Assembly (NCBI RefSeq): GCF_009671205.1
Contig: NZ_CP045309.1
Span: forward strand, 5,846,001-5,910,000
DNA: 64,000 bases
Direction of reading: 5' to 3'
From: Micromonospora terminaliae
Lineage (GTDB): Bacteria; Actinomycetota; Actinomycetes; Mycobacteriales; Micromonosporaceae
In this document: piece after piece, positions 34,447 through 43,587 of the stretch
Position numbering within the stretch: the stretch's first letter is position 1
How the letters are laid out: each line of letters starts with the position of its first letter
Position numbers and translations under genes: made by a program
Notes under the pieces: model-generated
The model's input: only the letters and a program-made list of their open reading frames with translations
Databases searched by the model: none
What the model was told of the DNA's origin: nothing

Positions 34447-35808
34447 TCACCAGTTGGTCGAGCCCGGCACGACCGGCCAGGCCTTGTCGGTCGGCTTGAT
34501 GAGGTACGCGATGCCGCCGGAGCCGGAGGCCACCGTGCCGTTCGCCCGGTACCGCTTGGTGCGCAGCCAGATCTGCTCGAACTGCTCCCGCTTGTACACG
34601 TTGCGCACGGCGTCGTTGGACGACGAGGCCGGGTCGTTGACGATCACGTCGCCGTCGGCGGTGAAGCCGACGATCACGAACAGGTGCCCGGAGGTGCCGT
34701 AGTTGGCCGTGTCCAGCTCGCTGGCCAGGAAGGACTGCGAGGTGATCACCGGGATGCCGGCCTTGATGAAGCGTTCCACCTCGTCCAGCGAGTGCATCCG
34801 GGTGACCCGGGCGTCCAGGCCCGGGAAGCTGGCCGCGTACGCGGTGTTGAACGGCCAGTTGCCGGCGCCCTCGTACTCGTAGTCGTAGGTCATCCGGGCC
34901 GCGTGGTCGACCGTGGGGTCGGCGTAGCTCGGGTCGACCCAGGCGGTGTCCTCGGCGGAGGGCTTACGGCCCCAGTACTCGACCACCATCTCGGTCGAGG
35001 TGGGCGAGCACCAGGCCTCCCCGCCGTTGTCGAACTCGGGGTACTCGCCGATGTGGACGTTCTGCGAGTAGCGCGGCACGGCCAGTTCGGTGCCCCAGGC
35101 GATGCCGCCCTTGCTCGGGGCGACGGTGAACCGGTCCGGCACGTTGGAGCTCATGGCGCCGAGCATCCAGACCCGCGGCGAGGCGGTCTGCCCCGGCGCG
35201 CGGTAGAGGGTCAGCCGGAGCTGGTACGACCGCAGCAGCACACCCGCCTTGGCGTTGTCGATGGAGAACGTGTCGGTCCAGATGGTCGACCAGGGGTCAC
35301 CCTGGCCGTCCAGCGTCGACCGCTTGATGTCCTGGTCGCCGGAGGCCCAGCGGCCCATGACGTACCAGCCGTCCCTGCCGGCCCCCTCGTCGGTGTGCTG
35401 CCCGTTGTTGTAGGTGCCGTGCAGCTCGACCTGGATCCAGGTGCCGGCCGGGGTCGCGGCGTTCCACGACGCGACCAGCTCGCTGGCGTCGAAGCCGACC
35501 TGCCGCTCGGGCGAGGTCCAGGTCGCGTACTCCCAGGTCCGGGTCGTGCCGGTGTGCTCGTCGGTGAACTCGGTGGTGCCGGCCGGCTGACCGATGGTGA
35601 TGCCGGTGCGGTGCCCCGGGATGGCGTACGTGCCCTGGTGGGTGCCGCCGCTCCAGTCCGGGTACTTGGACCACTCCTGGAAGGTGATCTGCTCGTCGTG
35701 CGAGACGACCGGCAGGTTGTTGTCGGCGTGGGCGGGCGCCGTCACACCGGCGAGGGCGAGCGCGGCGGTGCCGATGAGGGCGACCGCACGCAGGACTGGT
35801 CTGACCAT
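34447..35808 (-). CDS. Secreted C39-like cysteine peptidase, copy 1
   Basis: 453 residues. Signal peptide ending APAHA-D (about 29). Residues 35-230 are a beta-rich domain; the peptidase-like domain (about 240-400) has Cys 267 in EAWCSPTSTEM, His 375 in SGHLFVIVGF, and Asn 391-Asp 392 in VNDPAS, the papain-like triad of the C39-like family. It ends with a conserved TNW. GGAG lies six bases before the ATG. A paralogue (copy 2) is immediately upstream. Secreted, substrate unknown. Confidence 0.88.
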   Translation of the reverse strand: MVRPVLRAVALIGTAALALAGVTAPAHADNNLPVVSHDEQITFQEWSKYPDWSGGTHQGTYAIPGHRTGITIGQPAGTTEFTDEHTGTTRTWEYATWTSPERQVGFDASELVASWNAATPAGTWIQVELHGTYNNGQHTDEGAGRDGWYVMGRWASGDQDIKRSTLDGQGDPWSTIWTDTFSIDNAKAGVLLRSYQLRLTLYRAPGQTASPRVWMLGAMSSNVPDRFTVAPSKGGIAWGTELAVPRYSQNVHIGEYPEFDNGGEAWCSPTSTEMVVEYWGRKPSAEDTAWVDPSYADPTVDHAARMTYDYEYEGAGNWPFNTAYAASFPGLDARVTRMHSLDEVERFIKAGIPVITSQSFLASELDTANYGTSGHLFVIVGFTADGDVIVNDPASSSNDAVRNVYKREQFEQIWLRTKRYRANGTVASGSGGIAYLIKPTDKAWPVVPGSTNW

Positions 35809-35837
35809 GTGCACTCCGTTGGGTGGGTAGGGATGGA

Positions 35838-37160
35838 TCACCAGTTGGTGGAACCGGCCACGGCGGGCCAGGCCACGTCGGTCGGTTTGATCAGGTAGAC
35901 GACGCCGCCGGAGCCGCTGCCGGTGCCGCCGCTCGCGGTGGTACGCCGGGTCCGCTGCCAGATCTGCTCGAACTGGTCGCGCCGGTAGACGTGCCGGACG
36001 GCGGCGTCGCTGGGCGAGGCCGGGTCGTTGGCGATCACGTCGCCGGTGGCCGTGAAGCCGACCACCACCATGAGGTGCCCCGCCGTGCCGTAGCCCGCCC
36101 CGTCCAGCTCGCTGGCGAGGAAGGACTGGCTGGTCACCACGGGGATGCCGGCGGCGATGAAGTGCTCCAGCTCGTCCAGCGAGTGCAGCCGGGTCACCTT
36201 GGCCTCCAGGCCCGGGAAGCCGGCCGCGTACGCCGTGTTGAACGGCCAGTTGCCGGTGCCGCCGTACTGCCAGTCGTAGGCCATCCGGGCGGCGTGGTCG
36301 ACGGTCGGGTCGGCGTAGCCCGGGTCCACCCAGGAGGTGTCGGCCGGGGAGGGTTTGCGGCCCCAGTACTCGACCACCATCTCGGTGGAGGTGGGCGAGC
36401 ACCACGCCTCGCCGCCGCCGCCGTACTCCGGGTACTGGCCGGCGTGGATGTTCTGCGAGTAGCGCGGCACGGCCAGCTCGGTGCCCCAGGCGATGTGCCC
36501 GGCGCTGGGTGCGACGGTGAACCGGTCCGGCACGTTCGAGCTCATCGCGCCGACCGAGCGGAGCACCGGCGTGGCGGTCGACGCCGGGTCCCGGTAGAGG
36601 GTCACCCGCAGCTGGTACGCCCGCAGCAGCATTCCGGCGGACGGGTTGGTGATCGCGAAGGTGTCGGTCAGGACGCTGGAGGTCTTGTCGCCCTGCCGGT
36701 CGACGCTGGTGCGGCGGATGTCCCCGTCGCCGGAGGCCCAGCGGCCCATGACGTACCAGGGGGTGCGGGTGCCGCTCGTGTAGGTGCCCTGGAGTTCGAC
36801 CTGGAGCCAGGTGCCGGCCGGGGTGTCGGCGTTCCACGAGGTGACCAGCTCGGTGGCGGAGAAGCCGACCTGGGTGAGCGGAGAGGTCCACGTCCCGTAG
36901 GCCCAGGTGCGCCGGGTGTTGCTGTGCGGGTCCTTGTAGAGGATGGTGCCGACCGGGGTGGCCAGGGTGAGGCCGGCCGCCGTGCCGGTGGTGCCGGCGG
37001 CGGTGCCGGTCGACCAGGCCGGGCCGGACCAGCCCTGCCAGGTGATCTGCTCGTCGTGCGTGACGGTGGTGGTGGTCGCGCCGGCCGGCGCGGTGGTGCC
37101 GAGGAGGGCGAGCGTGGTGGCGCCGGCCACGGCGGCCGTGCGCAGGGATGTCCGGTCCAT
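35838..37160 (-). CDS. Secreted C39-like cysteine peptidase, copy 2
   Basis: 440 residues, about 70 percent identical by eye to copy 1. The signal peptide ends APAGA-T. Cys 254 in EAWCSPTSTEM, His 362 in AGHLMVVVGF and Asn 378-Asp 379 match. The N-terminal domain repeats the HDEQITWQGW opening and the NVPDRFTVAPS linker. Strong GGAGGAG ribosome binding site. First gene of the pair, with 29 bases to copy 1. Upstream DNA is AT-richer and divergent from the M14 gene. Confidence 0.88.
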   Translation of the reverse strand: MDRTSLRTAAVAGATTLALLGTTAPAGATTTTVTHDEQITWQGWSGPAWSTGTAAGTTGTAAGLTLATPVGTILYKDPHSNTRRTWAYGTWTSPLTQVGFSATELVTSWNADTPAGTWLQVELQGTYTSGTRTPWYVMGRWASGDGDIRRTSVDRQGDKTSSVLTDTFAITNPSAGMLLRAYQLRVTLYRDPASTATPVLRSVGAMSSNVPDRFTVAPSAGHIAWGTELAVPRYSQNIHAGQYPEYGGGGEAWCSPTSTEMVVEYWGRKPSPADTSWVDPGYADPTVDHAARMAYDWQYGGTGNWPFNTAYAAGFPGLEAKVTRLHSLDELEHFIAAGIPVVTSQSFLASELDGAGYGTAGHLMVVVGFTATGDVIANDPASPSDAAVRHVYRRDQFEQIWQRTRRTTASGGTGSGSGGVVYLIKPTDVAWPAVAGSTNW

Positions 37161-37367
37161 GGCAGCTCCTCCAGGTGAACCGCATCGTTGCCGTTCACTG
37201 TCGCGCCTGGAGGGAAGTTTCGCCAGAGGTTCAGGCATGGAAAATCATTGCCGGGGTGAGGATGCGGTCGGGATGGAACGACGACAGTGATGAATGTTGA
37301 TATGACCATGTGACTCCTGGTGAAGTGTGCGGACAACGGGACCGCCCGTACCCCGAGGAGGTTGTCC

Positions 37368-38675
37368 ATGGCCCTCCGCACGTCCCCGCTCCGCCGCCGG
37401 CTGGCCCTCGCCGCCGCCGCCGGCCTGACCCTCGTCGCCGCGATCACCGGCCCGGCCGCCGCCCGGCCCGCGCCGGACGGCGAACCGGCCGCCGTCGCCT
37501 ACCGGGTGCTCGGCCCGCGTACGGTCGCCGACCGCAGTGCCGTGGCCCGCACCGGCGCGGCGATCGACCACTCCGAACACGGCGTACTGCACGTCACGGC
37601 CACCACCGCCGAGGCCGCCGCCATCACCCGGCTCGGCTTCCGGCTGGAGAAGGACGTCGCCCCGGCCCCGGCCGCCGGAGCCGTCGCCTACGCCTTCCCG
37701 CCCGCCGACTCGAACTACCACGACTACGCCGAGTTGACCGCGGTGGTGAACACGGTCGTCGCCGACCACCCGGCCATCGCCCGCAAGCTCAGCATCGGGC
37801 GGTCCTACCAGGGCCGGGACCTGATGGCCGTGAAGATCTCCGACAACGTCGGCACGGACGAGAGCGAGCCGGAGATCCTCTTCAACGCCCAGCAGCACGC
37901 CCGCGAGCACCTGACCGTCGAGATGGCGATCTACCTGCTCAACCTGTTCACCGACAACTACGGCAGCGACTCCCGGATCACCAACCTCGTCAACTCGCGG
38001 GAGATCTGGATCGTCCCCACGGTCAACCCGGACGGCAGCGAGTACGACATCGCCACCGGCTCCTACCGCTCGTGGCGGAAGAACCGGCAGCCGAACAGCG
38101 GCTCGACGGCCGTCGGCACCGACCTGAACCGGAACTGGTCCTACCAGTGGGGCTGCTGCGGCGGCTCGTCCGGCTCGACCTCGTCGGAGACCTACCGCGG
38201 GCCGTCCGCCTTCTCCGCCCCCGAGACGGCGGCGCTGCGCTCCTTCGTCAACAGCCGGGTGGTCGGCGGCGTGCAGCAGATCAAAGCGAACATCGACTTC
38301 CACACCTACTCGCAGCTGGTGCTCTGGCCGTACGGCTACACGTACAGCAACACCGCCACGGGGATGAACGCCGACCAGTACAACACCTTCGCCACCATCG
38401 GGCGGCAGATGGCGTCCAGCAACGGCTACACCCCGGAACAGTCCAGCGACCTCTACATCGCCGACGGCACCAGCATCGACTGGATGTGGGGGACCCACAA
38501 GATCTGGGCGTACACCTTCGAGATGTACCCCGGGTCGGCCTCCGGTGGCGGCTTCTACCCGCCCGACGAGGTGATCCCGGCGCAGACCTCCCGCAACCGG
38601 GAGGCCGTGCTGCTCCTCTCCGAGTACGCCGACTGCCCGTACCGGGCCATCGGCAAGCAGAGCCAGTACTGCTGA
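37368..38675 (+). CDS. Secreted M14 zinc carboxypeptidase
   Basis: 435 residues. Signal peptide ending AAA-R (about 32) and a propeptide (about 33-110), then the carboxypeptidase domain. Zinc ligands are His 177 and Glu 180 in QQHARE and His 312 in IDFHTYSQ; substrate Arg in DLNRNW (254-256), Tyr region GYTYSNT and catalytic Glu 385 in YTFEMYPG. A Cys pair (WGCC) is typical of actinobacterial carboxypeptidase T/SG relatives. GAGGAGG lies before the ATG. It may share extracellular protein breakdown with the adjacent C39-like peptidases. Confidence 0.94.
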   Translation: MALRTSPLRRRLALAAAAGLTLVAAITGPAAARPAPDGEPAAVAYRVLGPRTVADRSAVARTGAAIDHSEHGVLHVTATTAEAAAITRLGFRLEKDVAPAPAAGAVAYAFPPADSNYHDYAELTAVVNTVVADHPAIARKLSIGRSYQGRDLMAVKISDNVGTDESEPEILFNAQQHAREHLTVEMAIYLLNLFTDNYGSDSRITNLVNSREIWIVPTVNPDGSEYDIATGSYRSWRKNRQPNSGSTAVGTDLNRNWSYQWGCCGGSSGSTSSETYRGPSAFSAPETAALRSFVNSRVVGGVQQIKANIDFHTYSQLVLWPYGYTYSNTATGMNADQYNTFATIGRQMASSNGYTPEQSSDLYIADGTSIDWMWGTHKIWAYTFEMYPGSASGGGFYPPDEVIPAQTSRNREAVLLLSEYADCPYRAIGKQSQYC

Positions 38676-38747
38676 CCGCGAACCACGGTGGGGCCTGTCA
38701 CCCGGGTCCCACCGTGCCTCCCGTCCGGACGATCTCCGCTGGTCATG

Positions 38748-38893
38748 CGCTACCGTGGCACCGACCACCCCGCAGCGAAGCCGGTGCGAAACCGGCGCTG
38801 TCCCGCAACTGTGATGCCCCGCACACGGCGCCGGCCCCGCCCGGCGCCGGCACCTGTGGGGGGACGAGCCAGGTCGCCTGCGGCACGGTCGCG
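38748..38893 (+). ncRNA. Cobalamin riboswitch aptamer
   Basis: Diagnostic segments in order: GCCGGTGCGAAACCGGCGCT, GTCCCGCAACTGTGA, a variable GC-rich stem, and the B12 box AGCCAGGTCGCCTGC (38867-38881). Binding of adenosylcobalamin should lower expression of the transporter genes that follow. Confidence 0.93.
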
Positions 38894-38941
38894 ACTCGCG
38901 CTCTCGAGGAAGGGCGCCTCGCGGACGGGCCCGCCCAGGTC

Positions 38942-38977
38942 CCTGTCGGCGAAGCACCACGCTCCTCGACCGACAGG
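38942..38977 (+). promoter_or_regulatory. Hairpin overlapping btuF ribosome binding site
   Basis: CCTGTCGG (38942-38949) pairs perfectly with CCGACAGG (38970-38977). The 3' arm includes the start of CAGGAGG, the ribosome binding site four bases before the ATG region; a CTCCT in the loop (38962-38966) could also pair with AGGAG. This fits translational control by the riboswitch. Confidence 0.65.
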
Positions 38978-38984
38978 AGGACCG

Positions 38985-39923
38985 ATGTCCAGACGTACCC
39001 CCCGGCTCTTCGCCGCCGCCCTCGCGGTCGGCGCCCTGCTCCTCGGCGGCTGCGCCGAGAAGACCTCGAACGACACCCCCGCCAGCGGCGGTGGCTCGCA
39101 GGCGGCCGCCTTCCCGGTCACCGTCGGCAAGCTGACCCTGGACAAGCGGCCCGAGAAGATCGTCTCGCTGTCGCCGTCGGCGACCGAGATGCTCTTCGCC
39201 ATCGGCGCCGGCAAGCAGGTCACCGCCGTGGACGACCAGTCGAACTACCCGCCGGAGGCACCGAAGAGCGACCTCTCCGGCTACCAGCCGAACGCCGAGG
39301 CCATCGCCGGCCGCAGCCCCGACCTCGTGGTGCTCGCCAACGACACCAACAAGATCGTCGACCAGCTCACCACGCTGAAGATCCCGGTGCTGCTCACCCC
39401 GGCCGCGGCCACTCTGGACGACACGTACCAGCAGATCACCGACCTGGGCAAGCTCACCGGCCACCCGGCCGAGGCGGACGCCGTCACGAAGAAGATGAAG
39501 GACGACGTCACCGCCCTCACGAAGGACCTGCCGAAGCGGGCCACGAAGCTCACCTACTACCACGAGCTGGGCCCGGAGCTGTACAGCGCGACCAGCAAGA
39601 CCTTCATCGGCTCGATCTACGCCCTCGCCGGCCTGGAGAACATCGCCGACCCGGCGGACGCCGACGGGAAGAACGGCGGCTACCCGCAGCTCTCCCAGGA
39701 GGTCATCGTCAAGGCGAACCCCGACTTCGTCTTCCTGGCCGACACCAAGTGCTGCAAGCAGACCCCGGAGACGGTCAAGGCCCGCAGCGGCTGGGCCGGC
39801 GTCACCGCCGTGAAGAACAACCAGATCGTGGCGTTGGACGACGACATCGCCTCGCGCTGGGGCCCGCGGGTCGTCGACCTGCTCAAGGCGATCGTCGACG
39901 CCACCGCCAAGGTCCCGGCCTGA
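38985..39923 (+). CDS. btuF: Cobalamin-binding lipoprotein of ABC importer
   Basis: 312 residues. Lipobox LLGGC (Cys about 22), then a class III periplasmic-binding fold: RPEKIVSLSPSATEMLFAIG at the start, LVVLANDTN and a second lobe after about 175. The riboswitch upstream identifies the ligand as a corrinoid. The permease follows after two bases. GGAGG is spaced for the ATG. Confidence 0.92.
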   Translation: MSRRTPRLFAAALAVGALLLGGCAEKTSNDTPASGGGSQAAAFPVTVGKLTLDKRPEKIVSLSPSATEMLFAIGAGKQVTAVDDQSNYPPEAPKSDLSGYQPNAEAIAGRSPDLVVLANDTNKIVDQLTTLKIPVLLTPAAATLDDTYQQITDLGKLTGHPAEADAVTKKMKDDVTALTKDLPKRATKLTYYHELGPELYSATSKTFIGSIYALAGLENIADPADADGKNGGYPQLSQEVIVKANPDFVFLADTKCCKQTPETVKARSGWAGVTAVKNNQIVALDDDIASRWGPRVVDLLKAIVDATAKVPA

Positions 39924-39925
39924 CG

Positions 39926-41086
39926 GTGACCGTGCGACCGGCGGACAACCCGCACCGGCCGGCCGGGACGCCCGACGCGTCCCGGCCCGCCGGCGTGCCC
40001 CGCGCAACCCGCCGTGCGCCGGCCGGACCGGATGCGACGGTCCGGCCGGCCGGGCTGCGCACCCGCTGGCTGCTCGCCGGCATCGGCGCGGTGCTGGTCG
40101 CCCTGGTGGCCGGCGTCTCGCTCGGCCCGGTCAGCCTGCCGCCGGGCAGCGTCGCCGCCGAACTGCTCAACCTGCTGCCCGGGGTGCACCTCGACAGCGG
40201 GCTCACCGAGCGGGAGATCGCCATCGTCACCGAGCTGCGGCTGCCCCGGGTCGTGCTCGGGCTGCTCGTCGGCGCCCTGCTCGCCCTGGCCGGCGGCTGC
40301 TACCAGGGCGTCTTCCGCAACCCCCTCGCCGACCCGTACCTGCTCGGGGTGGCGGCCGGGGCTGGGCTCGCGGTGACCGCGGTCATCACGCTGGGCGCCG
40401 GTGCGGGCGGGGCGATCACGGGGCTGCCGGTCACCATCCCGCTCGCCGCGTTCGTCGGGTCGCTCGGCGCGGTCGCCATGACGTACGGGCTCGGCGCGGC
40501 AGGTGGCAGATCCCGGTCACCGGCCACGCTGATCCTGGCCGGGGTGGCGGTCTCGGCGTTCCTCTCCGCCGGGCAGACGTACCTGCTGCAACGGCACTCC
40601 GACAGCATCCAGCAGGTCTACTCCTGGCTGCTCGGCCGGCTGGCCACCGCCGGCTGGCACGACGTCCGGCTGGTCCTGCCCTACTTCGTGCTCACCGCCG
40701 TGGTGGTGCTCCTGCACCGGCGCGAGCTGGACGTGCTCTCCGTCGGCGACGACGAGGCCACCAGCCTCGGGCTGCACCCGCAGCGCTCCCGCTACCTGCT
40801 GATCGCCGCCGCCTCGCTGGGCACCGCCGCCGCGGTCTCCGCCTCCGGCCTGATCGGCTTCGTCGGCATCATCGTGCCGCACACCGTACGGCTGCTCGCC
40901 GGGTCCAGCTACCGGGTGATCCTGCCCCTGTCGATGCTCTTCGGCGGGGCGTTCCTGGCGCTGACCGACGTGGTCGCCCGCACCGCCGCGGCCCCCGCCG
41001 AGGTCCCCATCGGCGTGGTCACCGCGCTGCTCGGCGGCCCGTTCTTCGTGCTGGTCCTGCGTACCGCCCGCCGGGTGCTGACATGA
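39926..41086 (+). CDS. btuC: Cobalamin ABC importer permease
   Basis: 386 residues from GTG 39926; a GTG two codons later is also possible. About ten membrane helices of the FecCD/BtuC family, with GCYQGVFRNPLADPYLLGV and SGLIGFVGIIVPHTVRLL. The first 45 residues are a Pro/Arg-rich cytosolic extension absent from E. coli BtuC. The stop overlaps the btuD start as ATGA. Confidence 0.92.
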   Translation: MTVRPADNPHRPAGTPDASRPAGVPRATRRAPAGPDATVRPAGLRTRWLLAGIGAVLVALVAGVSLGPVSLPPGSVAAELLNLLPGVHLDSGLTEREIAIVTELRLPRVVLGLLVGALLALAGGCYQGVFRNPLADPYLLGVAAGAGLAVTAVITLGAGAGGAITGLPVTIPLAAFVGSLGAVAMTYGLGAAGGRSRSPATLILAGVAVSAFLSAGQTYLLQRHSDSIQQVYSWLLGRLATAGWHDVRLVLPYFVLTAVVVLLHRRELDVLSVGDDEATSLGLHPQRSRYLLIAAASLGTAAAVSASGLIGFVGIIVPHTVRLLAGSSYRVILPLSMLFGGAFLALTDVVARTAAAPAEVPIGVVTALLGGPFFVLVLRTARRVLT

Positions 41087-41862
41087 CCGCCCCCGCCGTG
41101 GAGCTGCGCGACCTCCGGGTCGAGCTGGGTGGCAACCCGATCCTGGCCGGCGTCGACCTGACGGTCGCGGTGGGCGAGTGGGTCACCGTGATCGGCCCGA
41201 ACGGCGCCGGCAAGTCGACCCTGCTGCGCGCCGTCGGCGGCCTGCTGCCCGCGCCGGGCGCGGTCTCCCTCTTCGGTACGCCGATCAACTCCCTCCGCCG
41301 CCGCGACCGGGCCCGGGTGGTGGCCACCGTGGCGCAGTCCCCGGTGGTGCCGGCCGGCATGTCGGTCTTCGACTACGTGCTGCTGGGGCGCACCCCGTAC
41401 ATCCCGGCGCTGGGCCGGGAGTCGGCGGCCGACCTGGCCGCCGTGCACGAGGTGCTGGACGGGCTCGACCTGGGCGGGTTCGGGCGCCGCGAGCTGGCCA
41501 CGCTCTCCGGTGGCGAGCGGCAGCGGGTCTTCCTGGCCCGGGCGCTGGCCCAGGGCGCCACCCTGCTGCTGCTCGACGAGCCCACGAGCGCCCTGGACAT
41601 CGGCCACCAGCAGGAGGTGCTGGAGCTGGTCGACCAGCTCCGCCGCGAGCACGACCTCACGGTGCTCGCCACCATGCACGACCTCTCCATCGCCGGCGAG
41701 TACGCCGACCGCCTGGTCCTGCTCGCCGACGGCCGGGTCGCCGCGGCCGGCCCGCCGCAGGAGGTCCTCACCGAGACCATGCTGGCCCGCCACTACCGCG
41801 CCAACGTCCGCGTCATCCCCGGCGACCACGGCCCCCTGGTAGTCCCCGTCCGCCCCCGCTGA
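41083..41862 (+). CDS. btuD: Cobalamin ABC importer ATPase
   Basis: 259 residues. Walker A GPNGAGKST, Q-loop ATVAQSPVV, signature LSGGERQR, Walker B LLLLDEPTSALD, switch His in TMHDLSIAGEY. FepC/BtuD-type importer ATPase. Last gene of the riboswitch-controlled btuFCD operon. Confidence 0.94.
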   Translation: MTAPAVELRDLRVELGGNPILAGVDLTVAVGEWVTVIGPNGAGKSTLLRAVGGLLPAPGAVSLFGTPINSLRRRDRARVVATVAQSPVVPAGMSVFDYVLLGRTPYIPALGRESAADLAAVHEVLDGLDLGGFGRRELATLSGGERQRVFLARALAQGATLLLLDEPTSALDIGHQQEVLELVDQLRREHDLTVLATMHDLSIAGEYADRLVLLADGRVAAAGPPQEVLTETMLARHYRANVRVIPGDHGPLVVPVRPR

Positions 41863-41875
41863 CCCGACCCACCCG

Positions 41876-41944
41876 CGATCTTGCACTTTGTGCCCCGACG
41901 AAAGGGGCGTACACCGCGTTGCGAGGGCCGCAACTGCACGATCG
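41876..41944. repeat. Nested inverted repeat after btuD
   Basis: CGATCTTGCA (41876-41885) pairs with TGCACGATCG (41935-41944), 9 of 10. Inside, GCCCC and GGGGC form a second stem. It lies between convergent genes like the element at 6369 and probably ends transcription. Confidence 0.6.
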
Positions 41945-41988
41945 GCGAGAGCGGGAGCCGAGAGCCCGCGCGCGGGTCAGGGTGCTCG

Positions 41989-42747
41989 TCAGCGGAGGGC
42001 TGTGACGGAGAACAGGGCGCCCTGGGGGTCGCGGAGCGCGGCGCTGCGGCCGGCCGGGTTGTCCCGGGGCGGCACGAGGATGGTGCCGCCCAGCTCGGCG
42101 GCCCGGGCCGCCGTGGCGTCCGCGTCCTCGACCGCGAAGTAGACCGACCAGTACGCCGGCAGGTCCTCGGGCAGCGGCTCCAGCTGGGGCAGCATGCCCG
42201 CGACGATCCGGGCGCCGCACCGCCACCCCGTGTAGGTGACCGGGCCGGCCGCCCGCTCCTCGGGATGCCAGCCGAAGACCAGCGCGTAGAAGTCCTTCGC
42301 CCCCTCGGGGTCGGGCGTCACCAGCTCGTTCCAGCACATCGAGCCCGGGGCGTTGAACAGCTCCGCCCCACGCATGGCCATCGGCTGCCAGACGCTGAAC
42401 ACCGCACCGGCGGGATCCGAGAGGACCGCCATCCGGCCCTGGTCGAGGACGTCGAACGGGGAGACGACCACCTGACCGCCGGCCGCCTCCACCCGGGTGG
42501 CGACCAGGTCGGCGTCGTCGGTCGCCACGTACGTCGACCAGACCGGCACCTGGTCCTCGGCGGCGGGCGGCCCGGCACCGGCGACGGCCCGGCCGTCCTT
42601 GAGGAACGTGGTGTAGCCACCGGCGGTGGGCTCTGCGGCCATCCGGCCGGTCCAGCCGAACAGCTCCGGGTAGAACCGCTTCGCGTCGTCCAGCCCGGGT
42701 GTGGCCAGGTCGGCCCAGCAGGGCGTGCCGGGCTCCACGCCGTCCAC
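41989..42747 (-). CDS. Two-domain VOC (glyoxalase/bleomycin-resistance fold) protein
   Basis: 252 residues from a GTG with AGAGGGG six bases upstream. Two tandem VOC modules (about 5-120 and 125-250), each opening with a CW(A/N)(D/E)L strand and ending with DPxGAxFSV. Single chain covers what is a dimer in smaller relatives. Many such proteins are annotated as hydroxylases without proof; function unknown. Monocistronic. Confidence 0.88.
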   Translation of the reverse strand: MDGVEPGTPCWADLATPGLDDAKRFYPELFGWTGRMAAEPTAGGYTTFLKDGRAVAGAGPPAAEDQVPVWSTYVATDDADLVATRVEAAGGQVVVSPFDVLDQGRMAVLSDPAGAVFSVWQPMAMRGAELFNAPGSMCWNELVTPDPEGAKDFYALVFGWHPEERAAGPVTYTGWRCGARIVAGMLPQLEPLPEDLPAYWSVYFAVEDADATAARAAELGGTILVPPRDNPAGRSAALRDPQGALFSVTALR

Positions 42748-42841
42748 GCTGACCCCTCTCGCCGGGAGCGGCCCCGGTGGCACGCCCTGCCGGAATCGTG
42801 GCACCGTCCCACCGGCCGCCGGGCCGGATTCGGACAAAAGG

Positions 42842-43579
42842 TCAGGTGAAGCGGCGTCCCTCGTCCCGCCGGTACGCCCACCCGGCGACCGCCGCGAGCG
42901 CCACCACCCAGACGCCGAGCATGACCATGGAGACCGGGTTCGGCCGCCAGTCGGTCACAGCCGCCCACATCAGCTCCAGTGCACCGCGGGTGGGCAGGTA
43001 GGGCGCGATCGCGTCGACGAAGCCGGGCGCGTTGTCCGGGCCGAAGAGCAGTCCGCCGCCGAAGGCGAGCGGGAAGAAGATGAGCTGAGCGACCACGATC
43101 GCCGCCTTGCTCGGCAGCGAGTAACCGATGGCCAGCCCGAGCAGCGTGAACGGGATCGAGATCAGCGCCACCCCGCCGGCGGCGAGCAGGAACTGCGCCG
43201 GGGTGACCCGGGCCGCGGTGGCCACCGCCGCGATCACCACCACCGGGAGCATGGAGAAGTAGGTGATGGCCAGACCGGCCAGGATCCGGCCGGCGAAGCG
43301 CGGGCCAGGCCCGGCGGGCAGGGTCCGGCTGTACACGCTCCACGGCTGGTCGCGGTCCTCAGCGACGCCGATCCCGTACTGGAAGATGTTGGCGCTCATC
43401 ACCGCGAAGGTGACCATCGCGGCGGTGGCGTAGGTGGCGGCGGTGGGATCGTCACCGGCGAACGGCACGACGAAGAAGAGCATCGTGGCGGCCGGGAAGA
43501 ACGCGCTGCCGAAGATCGCGACCGGGATCCGGACGATCTCCAGGAGCTGGTAGCGGGCGTGGACCAGGGCGAGCGGCAC
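42842..43579 (-). CDS. ABC-2 type exporter permease
   Basis: 245 residues with six membrane helices (ABC-2 family). GTG start with GGAG upstream; an in-frame extension overlaps the ATPase gene on the wrong composition. Lies nine bases after its ATPase gene. Conserved helix IFQYGIGVAEDRDQPW lies in the central loop. Substrate unknown. Confidence 0.9.
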   Translation of the reverse strand: MPLALVHARYQLLEIVRIPVAIFGSAFFPAATMLFFVVPFAGDDPTAATYATAAMVTFAVMSANIFQYGIGVAEDRDQPWSVYSRTLPAGPGPRFAGRILAGLAITYFSMLPVVVIAAVATAARVTPAQFLLAAGGVALISIPFTLLGLAIGYSLPSKAAIVVAQLIFFPLAFGGGLLFGPDNAPGFVDAIAPYLPTRGALELMWAAVTDWRPNPVSMVMLGVWVVALAAVAGWAYRRDEGRRFT

Positions 43580-43587
43580 GGTGTCTC

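Larger units (their letters stand above)
38676..38984 (+). other. 309-bp gene-free leader holding B12 riboswitch
   Basis: Between the M14 gene and btuF. It contains a cobalamin aptamer (about 38748-38893) and an RBS-masking hairpin (38942-38977). A short stretch before the aptamer should hold the promoter, but no clear -35/-10 pair was found. Confidence 0.8.

Noticed and set aside
35809..37185. N-terminal extension joining the two C39-like genes into one frame
   Set aside because: The extra part lies in another frame than copy 2 and has His/Arg/Gly-rich shadow composition; each copy has its own signal peptide and ribosome binding site.
37245..40007. 920-codon open frame on the minus strand
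   Set aside because: It covers the M14, riboswitch and btuF regions antisense, with no domain and a Gly/Arg/Val/Asp-rich composition typical of shadow frames.
37310..41086. 1258-codon open frame on the plus strand
   Set aside because: Only its last part (from 39926) is a gene, btuC. The first 870 codons overlap the M14 and btuF genes out of frame and are Arg/Pro/Gly-rich, a GC-bias artefact.
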